Assembly (NCBI RefSeq): GCF_040939455.1
Contig: NC_134108.1
Span: forward strand, 13,607,501-13,671,500
DNA length: 64,000 nucleotides
Reading direction: 5' to 3'
Origin: Microcebus murinus
Taxonomy: Eukaryota > Chordata > Mammalia > Primates > Cheirogaleidae
Position 1 is the stretch's first letter. Each line of letters opens with the position of its first letter. Of this stretch, positions 12,176-23,640 are shown one piece after another. Position numbers and translations under genes: made by a program. Below the pieces are notes generated by a model. The model was not told the origin of the DNA, searched no databases, and was given only the letters and a program-made list of their open reading frames with translations.

Positions 12176-12301
12176 GACTGGGAAAAATGTGAGAAAGGAA
12201 TAGCTGATTCTCTGGAGAAACTACGAACTTTCAAAAAGAAGCTTTCTCAGCCTCTGCCAGACCACCACGAAGAGCTCCACGCAGAACAAACACGTTGCAA
12301 G
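12176..12301 (+). CDS. SYNE2: SYNE2 exon e (spectrin-repeat rod)
   Basis: Acceptor CCATGCTAG, donor TGCAAG|GTAAAT. It is 42 codons, symmetric phase 0. It opens with DWEKCEKGIADSLEKL, the helix-A signature with its Trp, and runs into helix B (HHEELHAEQTRCK). The long polypyrimidine tract before the acceptor supports it. It matches the corresponding stretch of human nesprin-2 with few changes. Confidence 0.94.
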
Positions 12302-13189
12302 GTAAATTCCCGGGTTGAGATTTTCACTGCCTTCCTTCTGTGTGCCTCTGCTGGAATAAAGTCTTTGAGGCCATAACCCAGTCAGACTCTCCTATGGCTG
12401 CCGACATGCAGATACAAGACCCTGGTGCATTGGTGCATGACATAAGGGCAGACAACTCTGGTGAAACTTGCATTGCTGATTTATTGCAGTTGATGAAATT
12501 ATAGACTAGCTTATGGATTACTCTGAGGAAGCAAATGAAAATTTAAAGCACAACTTTAAAAGATACCTAAAAGCTGTGTCAAGAACAATAAAAGAAATCT
12601 TTTTAAAGCATCAACACTGGGGAGTCATTCTAGCAGAAGAGTCTAGTTTACAGCAAGATGAATAAGGCTCAGCAGCCTGGAACATCTGTAGACAGTGGCC
12701 CTCGGAGGAACACACCCTGCCCTCCAGACCATTCTACAAGGAAGAGGGAAAAATAGCTGATCTCAGTGATTGCACAGAGACACACAATCATTAAATTACT
12801 CAGAGCTCTAACTACTTAAAGATTATGATTAACACCTCAAATGGTACTTGGAAGCAAATCAGCAGCTAATACAGACCACTCCCTGCATTATGAGCTCATG
12901 AAGACTAATAAGATTTAGTGGCTGTAGGATTCCTTCCATTCATACCTCTGTAGCCAAGTGGAATGCCAAACAGCAATTCCCTGTGGAGCTAGGCCAACTG
13001 TATCCAAAGTATCTTTAAAAATGCTTTATTTTTTACTCTGTAATTAATGGAAAGCAAAAAAAAAAAAACACCTTTTCTTTCAAATTACACATGTCCTTGG
13101 GTTTCCCAGGCATTTGCAAATTATTGCTCTAGGGTAATTCTATTTAAAACCCCATATATACTTAAATGAATTTTGTAGAGATAAGGAGA

Positions 13190-15240
13190 AATGTCCCCTT
13201 TCCCAGAAGGTTTGCTGAAAGATCTACTCACAATAAGGCAGAGAAAGAAATTTATTTACTATGCACACCAGGAGAATCACAGAATGATCACCTAGTTTCT
13301 GAATGGGGTCTAGAAATTTATATGCACACATTTTAGAGGGGAGGCGTAGATGAGGAAGATATGTAATTTGGTTGGATGTCAATAAATGGTTACTACAGAT
13401 GATAAATAGATACTTGGGAGAATGAATGAATGGGGAGAATAGACTGACTTGTAAATGATTCTCTGGAAACTAAATTAACCTGAGAGACGAGTATTGTCTT
13501 AAAATGGTTTAGGCCAGGCCTGGTTGCATTCTTTTTTTTTTTAATGTTTCTTTTTAAAATTTAATTGCAAAATTTTATGGGGGTACAAATAGTTTTGGTT
13601 ATATTGATCGCTTTTGTAATGCTTGAGCCAGAGCTATAAGTGTGCCCGTCACCCAGATAGTGTTCATTGTACCCAGTAGGTAGGTTTTTGTCCATCCCCT
13701 CCCTCCCCTTGCTTGACTGCCACTAAATTTCAATTCCCTCTGTGCATACGTGTGCTCATCAGTTAGTTCCAATTTAATAGCGGGTACATATGGTGTTTGA
13801 TTTTCCATTCTTGCCATACTTCATTTAGGATAATTCCCTCCAAATTGTTGCAAAATGCATTCATCCTTTTTTATGGCTGAGTAGTATTCCATGATATCCA
13901 TATACCACATTTTGTTAATCCACTCATGAATTGATGGACACTTGGGTTGATTCCATATCTTTGCAATTGTGAATTGTGCTGCGATAAACATTCAAGTATA
14001 GGTATCTTTTTGATACATTTACTTCTTTTCCTTTGGGTAGGTACTCAGTAGTGGGATTGATGGATCAAATTGTAGGTCTGCTTTTAGTTCTTTGAGGAGT
14101 TTCCCTATTGTTTTCCATAGAGGTTGTACTAATTTGCAATCACATCAACACCGTATAAGCGATCCTTTTCCTCTTCATCCATGCCAGCATTTATTGTTTT
14201 GGGGCTTTTTAATACAAGCCATTCCTCTCTAACTATCTTTATGAAGATAGGTGGAGTCTTTGGGGTTTTCTATATAAGATCATATCATCAGCAAAAAGTG
14301 ATGGTTTGACTTCCTCTTTCTTGATTTGGATAACTTTAATTTCTTTCTCTTGCCTGATTGCTCTGACTAGGACTTCCAGCACTATGTTGAATAGATGTGG
14401 TGACAATGGGTATCCTTGTCTTGTTCCAGTTTTTCATGGGAATCCTTTTAACTTTTCCCAATTCAGTAGGATGTTGGCTGTGGGTTTGTCATATATGGCT
14501 TTTATAATTTTGAGATATATTCCTTCTGTGCCTAGTTGAGGGTTTTTTTTATCATGAAAGGGTGCTGAATTTTGTTGAAAGCTTTTTCTGCATCTATTGA
14601 GATAACCATATGGTCTTTGTTTTGCTTCTGTTTATGTGGTGAATCACATTTATTGATTTCCATATGTTGAGCCATCCTTTCATCCCTGGGATGAAGCCTA
14701 CTTGGTCATGGTGGGTTATTTTTTTTGATGTGTTGTTGAATTCTGTTTGTTGGTATTTAATTAAGGATTATTGCAACTATATTCATAAGGAATATTGATC
14801 TGTAGTTGTCTTTCTTTCTTTTTTTGTTGTTATTGTTGTGTCCTTTCCTGCCTTTTGTATCAAGGTAATATTGGCTTTGTATTAATAGATGAGTTGGGGA
14901 GGATTCCCTCTTTTGTGATTTTATGGTATAATTTCTGAAGTATGGGTATCAGCTCTTTGTAGGTATGGTAAAATTCTGCTGTTAATCCATCTGATCCAGG
15001 GCTTTTTTTTCTTTTTATTGGAAGATTTTTTTATTACGGCAGGTTACATTCTTGATCTTCTTTTATGCAATATATTGAGATAACAGGGAGAAAGGGAAGT
15101 CAATTGTTCTTTTTGATGAGTGTGGTTTTATGAAGACAGAGGGAAGGCCCTTCCAGCACCTGTTGATCTTTAATTCAAAATACTCATTATATCAAGGATT
15201 CATGTTTTGGGGTGAAACTTCCTGAGCTCCTTCACTTGGA
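13190..15240. repeat. Unclassified repeat split by an L1
   Basis: The flanks 13190-13530 and 15041-15240 look like parts of one older insertion, possibly an LTR: the left side has ACAATAAGGCAGAGAAAGAA and the right ends near CTTCCTGAGCTCCTTC. I cannot name the family, so this is only a suggestion. Confidence 0.3.
13531..15040 (-). mobile_element. L1 3' end in antisense
   Basis: It starts with a T-run and TTTTATGGGGGTACAAATAG, then runs back through ORF2 (TGGCTGAGTAGTATTCCATG, then a reverse-transcriptase-domain relic at about 14280-14520). An internal deletion joins 14210 and 14240. TGGTTGCATTCT before and AGGTTACATTCT after are near-identical target duplications. Dead, with many stops. Confidence 0.8.
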
Positions 15241-15559
15241 TTGTAATCATACGTTCCTTGCTTCACTTTGGCTAAGAATTCCTAAGTATTTAAGAGAGAC
15301 TAATTGTTAATGAAGTCTAGAGCTCATGACAAGTATAGATATAAGAAGTTTTCTTTTCACATTAAAATTCAAGGATATTCTTTGAAATTTGAAAAAGACA
15401 GATTTACTAAAATTAAAAGGTAGTATATATCATCGATGGAAAGTGAGATTTTACATTCAGATTTTACATTCAAAGTATGCAACAGTGGCAAAGATTTAAA
15501 AGAGTTTATTTCAAACCTGCAACTGTAAATTTATTAAAAATAATTAACAAAAATTTTTG

Positions 15560-15770
15560 CAGAGCAGGAACGTGCATTTATGAGGTTTCTCCTATGTGCC
15601 AATAGCTGTATGAGTGTTATCTCTGTTAACATGAACACAACAAGCTCATGAAAGCATTCTGTTATTACCCTTTTGCAGATGAGAAAACTGAGGCTTCTTG
15701 AAGTTTAATAACTTTTCAAAGTTAGTAAATATCAGGGTTGCCTGATTCTACAGGTTATATTTTTACCAAC
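15560..15770 (+). mobile_element. MIR SINE relic
   Basis: Contains GTTATTACCCTTTTGCAGAT, GAGAAAACTGAGGCTTCTTG and GTTAGTAAATATCAGGGTTG, the MIR core. Confidence 0.6.
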
Positions 15771-16871
15771 TGACTCATCTAATGGATAGATGTACTGAGT
15801 CTAAAACAGTTGGTTGTTTTGGGGGGTGTTATTGTTTCCTTTTTAATCAATATACCAAATCTGAGTTGGGAGCTAGAACTGGGATAAAAATAGGAAAATC
15901 TTTTACATTGAGATAACAATTTAATATGTCTAAGGCTATAAACAGAAATGTCACATATTTAATTCACCTAGATGGTTTGGTTTTTCAGCCAAATACTGTT
16001 GCCATGGAACCTAATTTTTCATCTCTCAAAATACATGACAGTTACAAACACACCCTGCTATTGAATTTGTAGATTAAAAAAAATTTATTTCAGTCTAGTT
16101 CTCTGCTACTCTTCCCCAAACCACGCTCAGCAGCAAAACAAAGCAATTACCTGGAAAATTTAGGCTAAAACCTTGTTTGCCTAAATTGCCTGGGAAGTTA
16201 GCCTCAAACAGCGTCGTTAATTGCCTGTGCCTTTGAAAACCTGTCTCCTGTGTGAAAAAACATAAAGGGAAGAAAAAGCCACGTGAAATATTCTATTCAT
16301 ACATTGAAATTATCTAGCATTTAAAAATAACAAGTGGTTATACAAATTGCAAAACTCATTATTAGTCAAAGCATTCCAAAAACTAATGTCAACTCATTCA
16401 AATATTGTTATATGGATTTTTTTTTTCTTAAATCATTCCCCAAAGGGACAGGGTACATATTCCATTTTTAGTAACTTAAAGAAATCTCTGATCCTGCAGA
16501 AAATGTCTTCAGTGCATTATTTAAAATTGAGTAGTAATAGCAACAGATCTTCTCAGCTATTACATTGTAAGTATAGATCACAGAATATAGCAACTCATAA
16601 TGTTTAGAAATGAAAGTTAAATTTAGGTATATTTTTTTAAAAAAATATATTTTATCAGCATGATCCATAACTCAGGACAAGAAGAATGGATGGGTTATGG
16701 CTTATGAAGTCAGTTTAAAGTAAAGAAGATCAATGCAATGATGAAACTTCAATTTAAAAATCAACATCAGAAAAAGATCAATGAAATGGTAAATATATGA
16801 CAGGAAGAGTCTACAGGCAATCATATTTTATCAGAATCAAATTACACAGGAAGTAAATAAAGTACAAGGAA

Positions 16872-19080
16872 ACCTCCTTTTATTTTGCTTTGCTTTATTG
16901 CACTGTGCAGATATTATGTTTTTACAAATTGAAGGTTTTACAAATTGAAAACTCTGCATGGAACAAGTCTATCAGCACCGTTTTTCCAACAGCATATGCC
17001 CACTTTATGTTTCTGTGTCACATTTTGATAATTCTCACAATATTCCAAACTTTGCATTATTATTATATGTCTTATGGTGATCTATGATCAATGATCTTCC
17101 ATATGATTATTGTAATTGTTTGGGAGCATGATGAACTGCGTCCATATACGATGGCGAAATTAATCAGCAAATGTCGCATGTGTTCTGACTGCTCCACCAA
17201 CTGGCCATTCCCCCATCTCTCTGCTTCTCCTCAGGCTTCCCTATTTCCTGAGACACAACAATATTGAAATTAGGTCAATTATTAACCCTACTGTGGCCCC
17301 TAAATGTTCAAGTGAAAGGAAGAATTGCACATCTCTCATTTTAAAAAGCTAGAAATTAGTAAATTTAATGAGGAAGAGATATTGAGTGCCAGGATAGGCC
17401 CAAAGCTAGGCCTCTTGTACCAAACAATTAGCCTACTCGTGAGTGCAGAGAAGAAGTTCTATAAGGAAATTAAAAGTGTTACTCAAATGAACACACGAAT
17501 GATAAAGTGAAACAGCATTATTGCTGATAGAAGAAAGTTTTAGTGGTTTGATAGAAGATCAAACGAGCCACAACATTCCCTTAGCCAAAGCCTAATCCAG
17601 AGCAAGGCCCTCATTCACTTCTATTCTATGAAGGTTGGAAAGGGAGGAAGCTGCAGAAGAAAAGTTTAAAGCTAGGAGAGTCTGGTTCATAACAGAAAAG
17701 TGTGAGGTGAAGCAGCAAGCCTACTGAAGAAGCTGCAGCAAGTTAGCCAAAGGTCTAGCTAAGATAATTGATGAGGGTGGCTACACAAAACAACAATTTT
17801 CCATGTAGACAAACAGCCTTCTATTGGAAGAAGATCCCATCTAGGACATTTATAGTCAGAAAGAAGTTAATGCCTGGCTTCAAAGCTTCAAAGGACAAGC
17901 TGACTCTCTTGTTAGAGGCTAATACAGCTGGTGACTTTAAGTTGAAGCCAATACTTATTTACCATTCTGAAAATCTTGGGACCCTTAAGAATTATTGTCA
18001 ATATACTCTGCCTGTACTCTGTCAATGAAACAAGAAAGCCTGGGTAGCAGCACTTCTGTTTACAGTATAGTTTACTGAATATTTTAAGCCCACTTTTGAG
18101 ACCTACTGCTCAGAAAAAAAGACTCCTTTCAAAATATTACTGTTCGTTGACAATGTACCTAGTTGCTCAAGAGCTCTGATGGAGATTGATATTGTTTTCC
18201 TACCTGCTAACACAGCATTTATTCTGCAGCCCATGGGTCAAGGAGTAATTTTGGATTTTGAATCTTATCATTTAAGAAATATGCTTTGTAAGGCTATTGC
18301 TGCCATGGATAGTGATTCCTCTGATGGATCTGGGCACAGTAAACTGAAAACCTTCAGGAAAGGAATCATTCTAGATGACATTAAGAGCATTTTTTTTTTT
18401 TTTTTTTTGTGATTCATGGGCGGAGGGCAAAATATCAACATTAGCAGGAGTTTGGAAAAAGTTTATTCCAACCCTCATGGATGACTTTAAAGGGTTCAAA
18501 ACTTCAGTGGAGGAAGTCACTGCAGAAGTGGTAGAAATAGCAAGAGAACTAGAATTACAAGTGAAGCCTCAAGATGTGACTGCATTGCTGCAATTACATG
18601 ATAAAACTTGAACAGATAAGGAGTTGCTTCTAGATGAACAAAGAAAATGATTTCTTGAAATGGAATCTACTCCTAGTGAAGATGCTGCAGACACTGTTGA
18701 AATGACAACAGAGGATTTAAAATATTACATAAACTTGGTTGATCAAGCAGCAGCAGGGTTTGAGAGGACTGACTCCAATTTTGAAGGGAGTTCTACTGTG
18801 GGTAAAATGCTATCAAACAGCATGGCATGCTACAGAGAAATGGCTCTTGAAAGGAAAAGTCGATCTACATAGCAAATGTTATTGTCTTATTTTAAGAAAT
18901 TGTCACAGCCACCCCAGTCTTCAGCAACCACCACCCTGATCAGCAGCTTTCAACATCAAGGCAAGACCCTCCACCATGAAAAGGATTGATTACAACTCAC
19001 TGAAGGCTCAGATTATCATTAGTGTTTTTTTAACAATAAAGTATTTCAAATTAAGGTGTGTATGTTCTTTAGACATAAAG
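16872..19080 (+). pseudogene. Tigger1 DNA transposon, decayed transposase
   Basis: The 5' end (TTTATTGCACTGTGCAGATA) and a 2-kb body match the Tigger1 pogo-like element. Transposase pieces are spread over several frames: a helix-turn-helix part near 17325-17510, a DDE-domain part near 17768-18412 (FVDN, then LQPMGQGV), and C-terminal pieces at 18420-18872. The order is right, but frameshifts and stops break it. A 19-nt T-run at 18390-18408 replaces coding sequence. The 3' terminal inverted repeat is missing. Confidence 0.9.
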
Positions 19081-19084
19081 CAGG

Positions 19085-19177
19085 ACAGGCATCAACGGAA
19101 AAAAAACACCCAGTGGGCTGGATAAATGTCCTCGGTGGGACACATGTGGCCTGCGGGCTATAGCTTGAGGACCCCTG
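19085..19177 (+). mobile_element. hAT-like element end (uncertain)
   Basis: Directly after the truncated Tigger is CACATGTGGCCTGCGGGCTA followed by TAGCTTGAGGACCCCTG. This pattern resembles the end of hAT-class elements. I cannot name the family. Confidence 0.4.
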
Positions 19178-19288
19178 AAATAGAGTGATATGGAAGGAAA
19201 TTATGTCAAGAGGGGATTCAAAAACATTTCAGAAATCATTGACAGTATATGTTCATGGGTATTCAAAAAAATTTTTTTTTTAATTTAG

Positions 19289-19444
19289 GAATTAGAAAAT
19301 GCAGTTGGGAGCTGGACAGATGACTTGACACAGCTGACACTGCTGAAGGACACCCTTTCTGCATACATCAGTGCTGATGACATCTCCATCCTTAATGAAC
19401 GCATTGAACTTCTGCAAAGACAGTGGGAAGAACTATGCCACCAG
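19289..19444 (+). CDS. SYNE2: SYNE2 exon f (spectrin-repeat rod)
   Basis: Acceptor TTTTTAATTTAG, donor CACCAG|GTAAGA. It is 52 codons, symmetric phase 0. It begins ELENAVGSWTDDLTQL and ends RQWEELCHQ, giving helices B and C of the repeat opened by exon e, with the helix-C Trp in place. The exon sits about 110 bp after the end of a block of DNA-transposon sequence (16872-19177), so a large old insertion lies close to its acceptor without apparent damage. Confidence 0.95.
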
Positions 19445-20039
19445 GTAAGATAAGTTCTAAAGATGGAATTACCTCAAAATGATGGAGAACTGGGAGATGA
19501 ATCAGAATGTCAAATGGCTTTACCCAGATTTGGACCCATCCTGTAACTCATAGTATGGATGAAGAAAGAACCCTGTGGTTATTACCAGAATATTTCAGAT
19601 TATTACAACTATATTTAATATTACAGTTTAGATTCAGTTATCTTCCTTTCACTTTTGCTAGCTGGCATAATATTTTTAAGAGGAAACAAAATGCTGTGCT
19701 TCACAGGTGTGGTTTTGTTAGGTTGGTATAATTTAAACACGTGAAAAATCATCCTACATGCCATTCCAGGTTATACTGTGGAGCTGGTTTTGTTCATGGA
19801 ATATTGTTACTCTTGATTTACTGTAGTTGTTGCCTAGTAATTCATGGGTATATGGCATTTTTAGTCATACTTTATTCATTTATTAAGTGCCTTCTATATG
19901 TACCATATCTTAAAAGAGATCCCACATTAGGTTTTGAGTTGGAAATGAAGGGGAAAATATTGGTGGAAAGGCAGCAAGAAGACACCCTAGGCAAAAAGGC
20001 ATAACCGATTAAAAGGCTCACAAGTTAAGAGCAGGTGGC

Positions 20040-20170
20040 TGCCTCAGTGCCTTGAGGTCGTCCTCTCCAGGAAGTAGGGGCTGTATCTGTCTTGTTCCTT
20101 CTGCACCCTAAGTACCATGTCTGGTACGTAATAGGCTACAATACATAAGAAATATTTGTTAAATGGGTCT
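20040..20170 (+). mobile_element. L2 3' end
   Basis: AGGGGCTGTATCTGTCTTGT, CATGTCTGGTACGTAATAGG, AAATATTTGTTAAATG: the typical L2 tail. Confidence 0.6.
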
Positions 20171-20325
20171 GTTGTATGAATTATTGTGAATTTAACAAAA
20201 TGTAATACATCTGTCTGCCATCGGGTTTACAATTGAGCTGAGACTGAAATCAGTGTAGAAAGAAGAAAACCAGGAATAAACAGGGAAAAATAATGTGTAA
20301 GAATATATAAAGATGTAGGCAAGCT

Positions 20326-20655
20326 GGCCAGGCACAGTGACTCACACCTGTCATCCTGGCGCTTTTCGGGGCCAAGGCAGGATGATCCTTTAGCCCAGGA
20401 GTTCAAGACCAGCCTGGGAACACAGATCCTTTAGCCCAGGAGTTCAAGACCAGCCTGGGAACACAGTGAAATCCTATCTCTACAAAAACAAAGCAAAACT
20501 AAATAAAACAAAACAGAAAAATAACCTGGACATAGTGGTACGTGCCAGTAATCCCAGCTACTTGGGAGGCAGAGGCGGGAGGATTGCTTGAGCCCAGGAG
20601 TTCCAGCCTGGGTGACAGAGCAAGACCTTATCTCTATTTAAAAAAAGAAAAAAAA
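20326..20655 (+). mobile_element. Alu with internal 41-bp duplication
   Basis: Starts GGCCAGGCACAGTGACTCAC and ends with an A-rich tail. An exact 41-bp tandem duplication sits at 20384-20424 and 20425-20465. Flanking AGATGTAGGCAAGCT and AGATGCAAGGAAGCT are the target-site duplication. Confidence 0.9.
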
Positions 20656-20744
20656 GATGCAAGGAAGCTAAGGGCCGTGGGGATTGTAGAGAATAAATGA
20701 AATGTTTCTTGAAATGGATAAATCTTTTTTTAAAACATACAATT

Positions 20745-20885
20745 TATTTTTATTTATTTATTAATTTTTTTTAGAGGGGCTCTCACTTTTGTTCAGGCTG
20801 GTCTCGAATTCCTGAGCTCAAGCAATCCTCCCACCTCGGCCTCCCAGAGTGCTGGGGTTACAGGCATGAGCCATCTTGCCTGGCT
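20745..20885 (-). mobile_element. Alu left monomer (FLAM-like)
   Basis: Antisense monomer from a T-rich start through CAGGCTGGTCTCGAATTCCT to GCCATCTTGCCTGGCTG. Only one arm is present. Confidence 0.8.
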
Positions 20886-21639
20886 GAAGAGGATAAATCT
20901 GGAATTGAGTTCTGAGATGAGACGTGGTGGAGATAGAGTGGGAGGAAACAAACAATGTTTTTGATAACAAGGTTGCCACTGGAGTGGAGGCCAGAAGCAG
21001 AGGGCCTGGTTGGGTGGAGCGGGTGTGGGTAGGCTGAGGAAGGGGCTGTGGAGAAGGGGCCTCTTCTGCCCACCTACCCTCACGCCTGTGTGCCCATGCC
21101 AACTGTGCTGTCCTAAAATCTTCTTTCTCTTTCATCCTCTCTCTGACTTTAGGGATGGTTATCCTCACGCTTCAGGAACTATTAAACAGTTTAAGAGGCC
21201 CACAGTCTTTTGGTTTTTGTGACATAAACAAGAAGTGTGTTCTTAGGAAAATGTCTGTGTGTATGTTTTGATTAAAATCCAGATTTTTCTCAGACCCCAG
21301 ACCAAAAGAAAACTCTGGAGCACATGTAATAGATGGGTGAGCAGTTTCAAAGCGGATATGAAGAGATGACTTTCACCAGCATGTTAATGATTTGAGCTCA
21401 AAATGAATTTAGCTACTTTTCACAGAGTTCCATGTTCTCAGTGAATATTTTGAAGGTTGAGAAGATTATGGCTTTGCAATACTTTCTGATTTAAGAAAAT
21501 TTGTATAAAAATGCCATGGAGTTATTAGTTGTTGTGAAATTATATGTTTATATGTTGTAAAATTGTTCACCAGACTTAGATAAATCTGGGCAATAGTCTG
21601 TTTGTAAATATAAATTCGAAAGCTGCTGTTGATTATATG

Positions 21640-22340
21640 ATATGCTGTGAAGAGATTAATACCTTGCACCTAGTAGAGTATGAAGTTAAAAAGAGGAAGC
21701 CAACTAAATATATAGTGTTTTTAGAAACTTTATGCTTTCACTTCATGCCTTAAGACATTTCAATACACACTTATCTCATGTATCTTAGTCCATTTTGTGT
21801 TGCTATAAAGGAAATACTAAAGACTGGATAATTTATAAAGAAAAGAGGTTTATTTGGCTCACAGTTCTACAGGATGTATAAGAAGCATGGTGCCAGCATC
21901 TGCTTCTGGTGAGGGCTTTAGGAAGCTTCCAGTCAAGGCTGAAGGGGAAGGAGGAGCAGTTGTGTCACATGGCAAGAGAGGAGGAGGTAGCAGACTCTTT
22001 TAAATAACCAGCTTTTGTGTGAACTACCAGAGTGAGAACTCACTCATTACCACTGGGAGGGCACCAAGCCATTCCTGAGGGATCTGTCCCCCTCCATCCC
22101 CCATGACTCAGACACCTCCCACCAGGCCCCAACACTAGGAGTCAAATTTCAACATGAGATTTTGGGGAGAAAAACATCTGCTCTTCACTATACAATATGT
22201 TGTGAAGAGAGTAATACCCTGCACACTCGAGTAGACTAAAACTTAAAAAAAAAAGGAAGCCAATCGAATATATAGTGTTTCTAGAAACTTTCTATATTGA
22301 AGTGTCCTAAGGCATGAAGCTAAAGCATATTTATCTCATA
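21640..22340. repeat. Duplicated flank around an LTR, with internal inversion
   Basis: Copy A (21640-21780) and copy B (22195-22340) run in the same direction with about 80% identity by eye: ATATGCTGTGAAGAG against ATATGTTGTGAAGAG, then AATATATAGTGTTTYTAGAA in both. A 34-bp part (21732-21765) is inverted relative to 22295-22328, with 30 of 34 bases matching after reverse complement. The MST LTR lies between them. Confidence 0.8.
21784..22196 (-). mobile_element. MaLR LTR (MST type)
   Basis: Starts TTAGTCCATTTTGTGTTGCT, with AGAAGCATGGTGCCAGCATC and CCCACCAGGCCCCAACACTA, and ends near CTTCACTATACA, the reverse of an MST LTR. Solo LTR without internal genes. Confidence 0.85.
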
Positions 22341-23379
22341 TCACTTCCATCTAAATAAAAGTATTTAAACCAGTGAGTTTTGTCATGGGTTTGCTCAAGG
22401 TGCCAGGATATAACTCTAAGGAGAGAAAGAGATTAGTTTCCAGTTCTTGAGTTAGTTGTTTCCGGTGAACATTCTGTCAAGTATGAAACCACAAAAGGAA
22501 ATGAGCTTGCGCCCATGTTTCATTGTAAAAGTCAAAAAACTTTAGTTAAACCTGGTATTACCCATGCTAAGGAGCAAGCAGTCCGTTCCTATTCTGTCGG
22601 AAGCCGTTGATGAGGGGTCTGGAGTGATTGGAACTGCAGCGAGAATGAGGAAGACAGGCTGTAAGTTGCAGGGTGGAGTTGACGCATGGAAGTCTCCTGT
22701 TTCAAGTAGACTCCCCTAATCATGTGTCGCGACTGTGTGCAGCCCGAGCTTACGCTTGCTCTCATTCCTGTTTTGGTTTGTAGATCTGTGAGTAATTCCC
22801 AGTTGAAATATAAACATATATCATCATCGTAATTGCTCGTTTTTCTCAAAATGTCATGGTGAAAATATTTGGAGTAGAAAAGGATGTACTTCCTGTTCAG
22901 CTGCTTCACACTTTGGATGTTTTGGCTGGTACCTGTCAGCTGTTGGCAATGCAGTGTATTTGTACCCTTGAGAAATCATAAATATGTACTAACTGATAAC
23001 TGATAAATAATTTGAGGGTTTCAGCTGAGTCCAAAGAAAGAGATGGTCATGTTAACTCATCATTTACAAGCCAGAAGGAAAATACCATCCCCCTTATGAC
23101 TTTTTATCTTTTGAAAAGCTTTTGGCCTCGGTTTGTCCCCAGCTTGTAACCTAGCTGTTTCTTCTTTCAGGTATAGCTCCACAGGTAGCAAAGGAAAGCC
23201 ATGCTTTCGTGGTGTGTGATAAACACTAGGAATGTATATTCAAGCTGTTTAGTGGAGATATTGAATACATGAGTGTCAAGAAGAAAAGGATTAAAAATTT
23301 AAATAATGCCCTGTAGTCATGCATAATAGTAGCAGTAGCAGCAGCAGCATAGTAATGGAGAGATTTTGTTAGGGCTGTA

Positions 23380-23640
23380 GTGTATACCAGTCACTTTCTT
23401 AGATTACTTTCTGGTTTATATTGTATTAACTCAGTCCCAGTACATAGGACAGTGCTTAGCACATTGTAGACACTTGTTTACCACTAACAATAAACATTTG
23501 TTTAATTAATTTTGAAAAAAGCATAAGATTAATTTACAAATAAGGAGAGTAAGACTTAGAGAAGATAAGTAACCTTGCCCTGGTTATATCATTAATAAGG
23601 GATAGAAACAGGTTTTGAATTTCAGCTACTTCTGGATATT
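23380..23640 (+). mobile_element. MIR/L2-like relics
   Basis: AGTGCTTAGCACATTGTAGA suggests an L2/MIR tail. The segment with AAGACTTAGAGAAGATAAGT resembles a MIR core. Two pieces, both diverged. Confidence 0.4.

Larger units (their letters stand above)
12302..19288 (+). other. SYNE2: SYNE2 intron e-f
   Basis: It holds an unclassified LTR-like repeat split by an L1 (13190-15240), a MIR relic (15560-15770), a Tigger1 relic (16872-19080) and a hAT-like tail (19085-19177). Bases 12302-13189 and 15771-16871 show nothing further. Confidence 0.8.

Noticed and set aside
14306..14539. A 77-codon frame resembling protein sequence
   Set aside because: It is the reverse-strand relic of L1 ORF2, read in the wrong sense.
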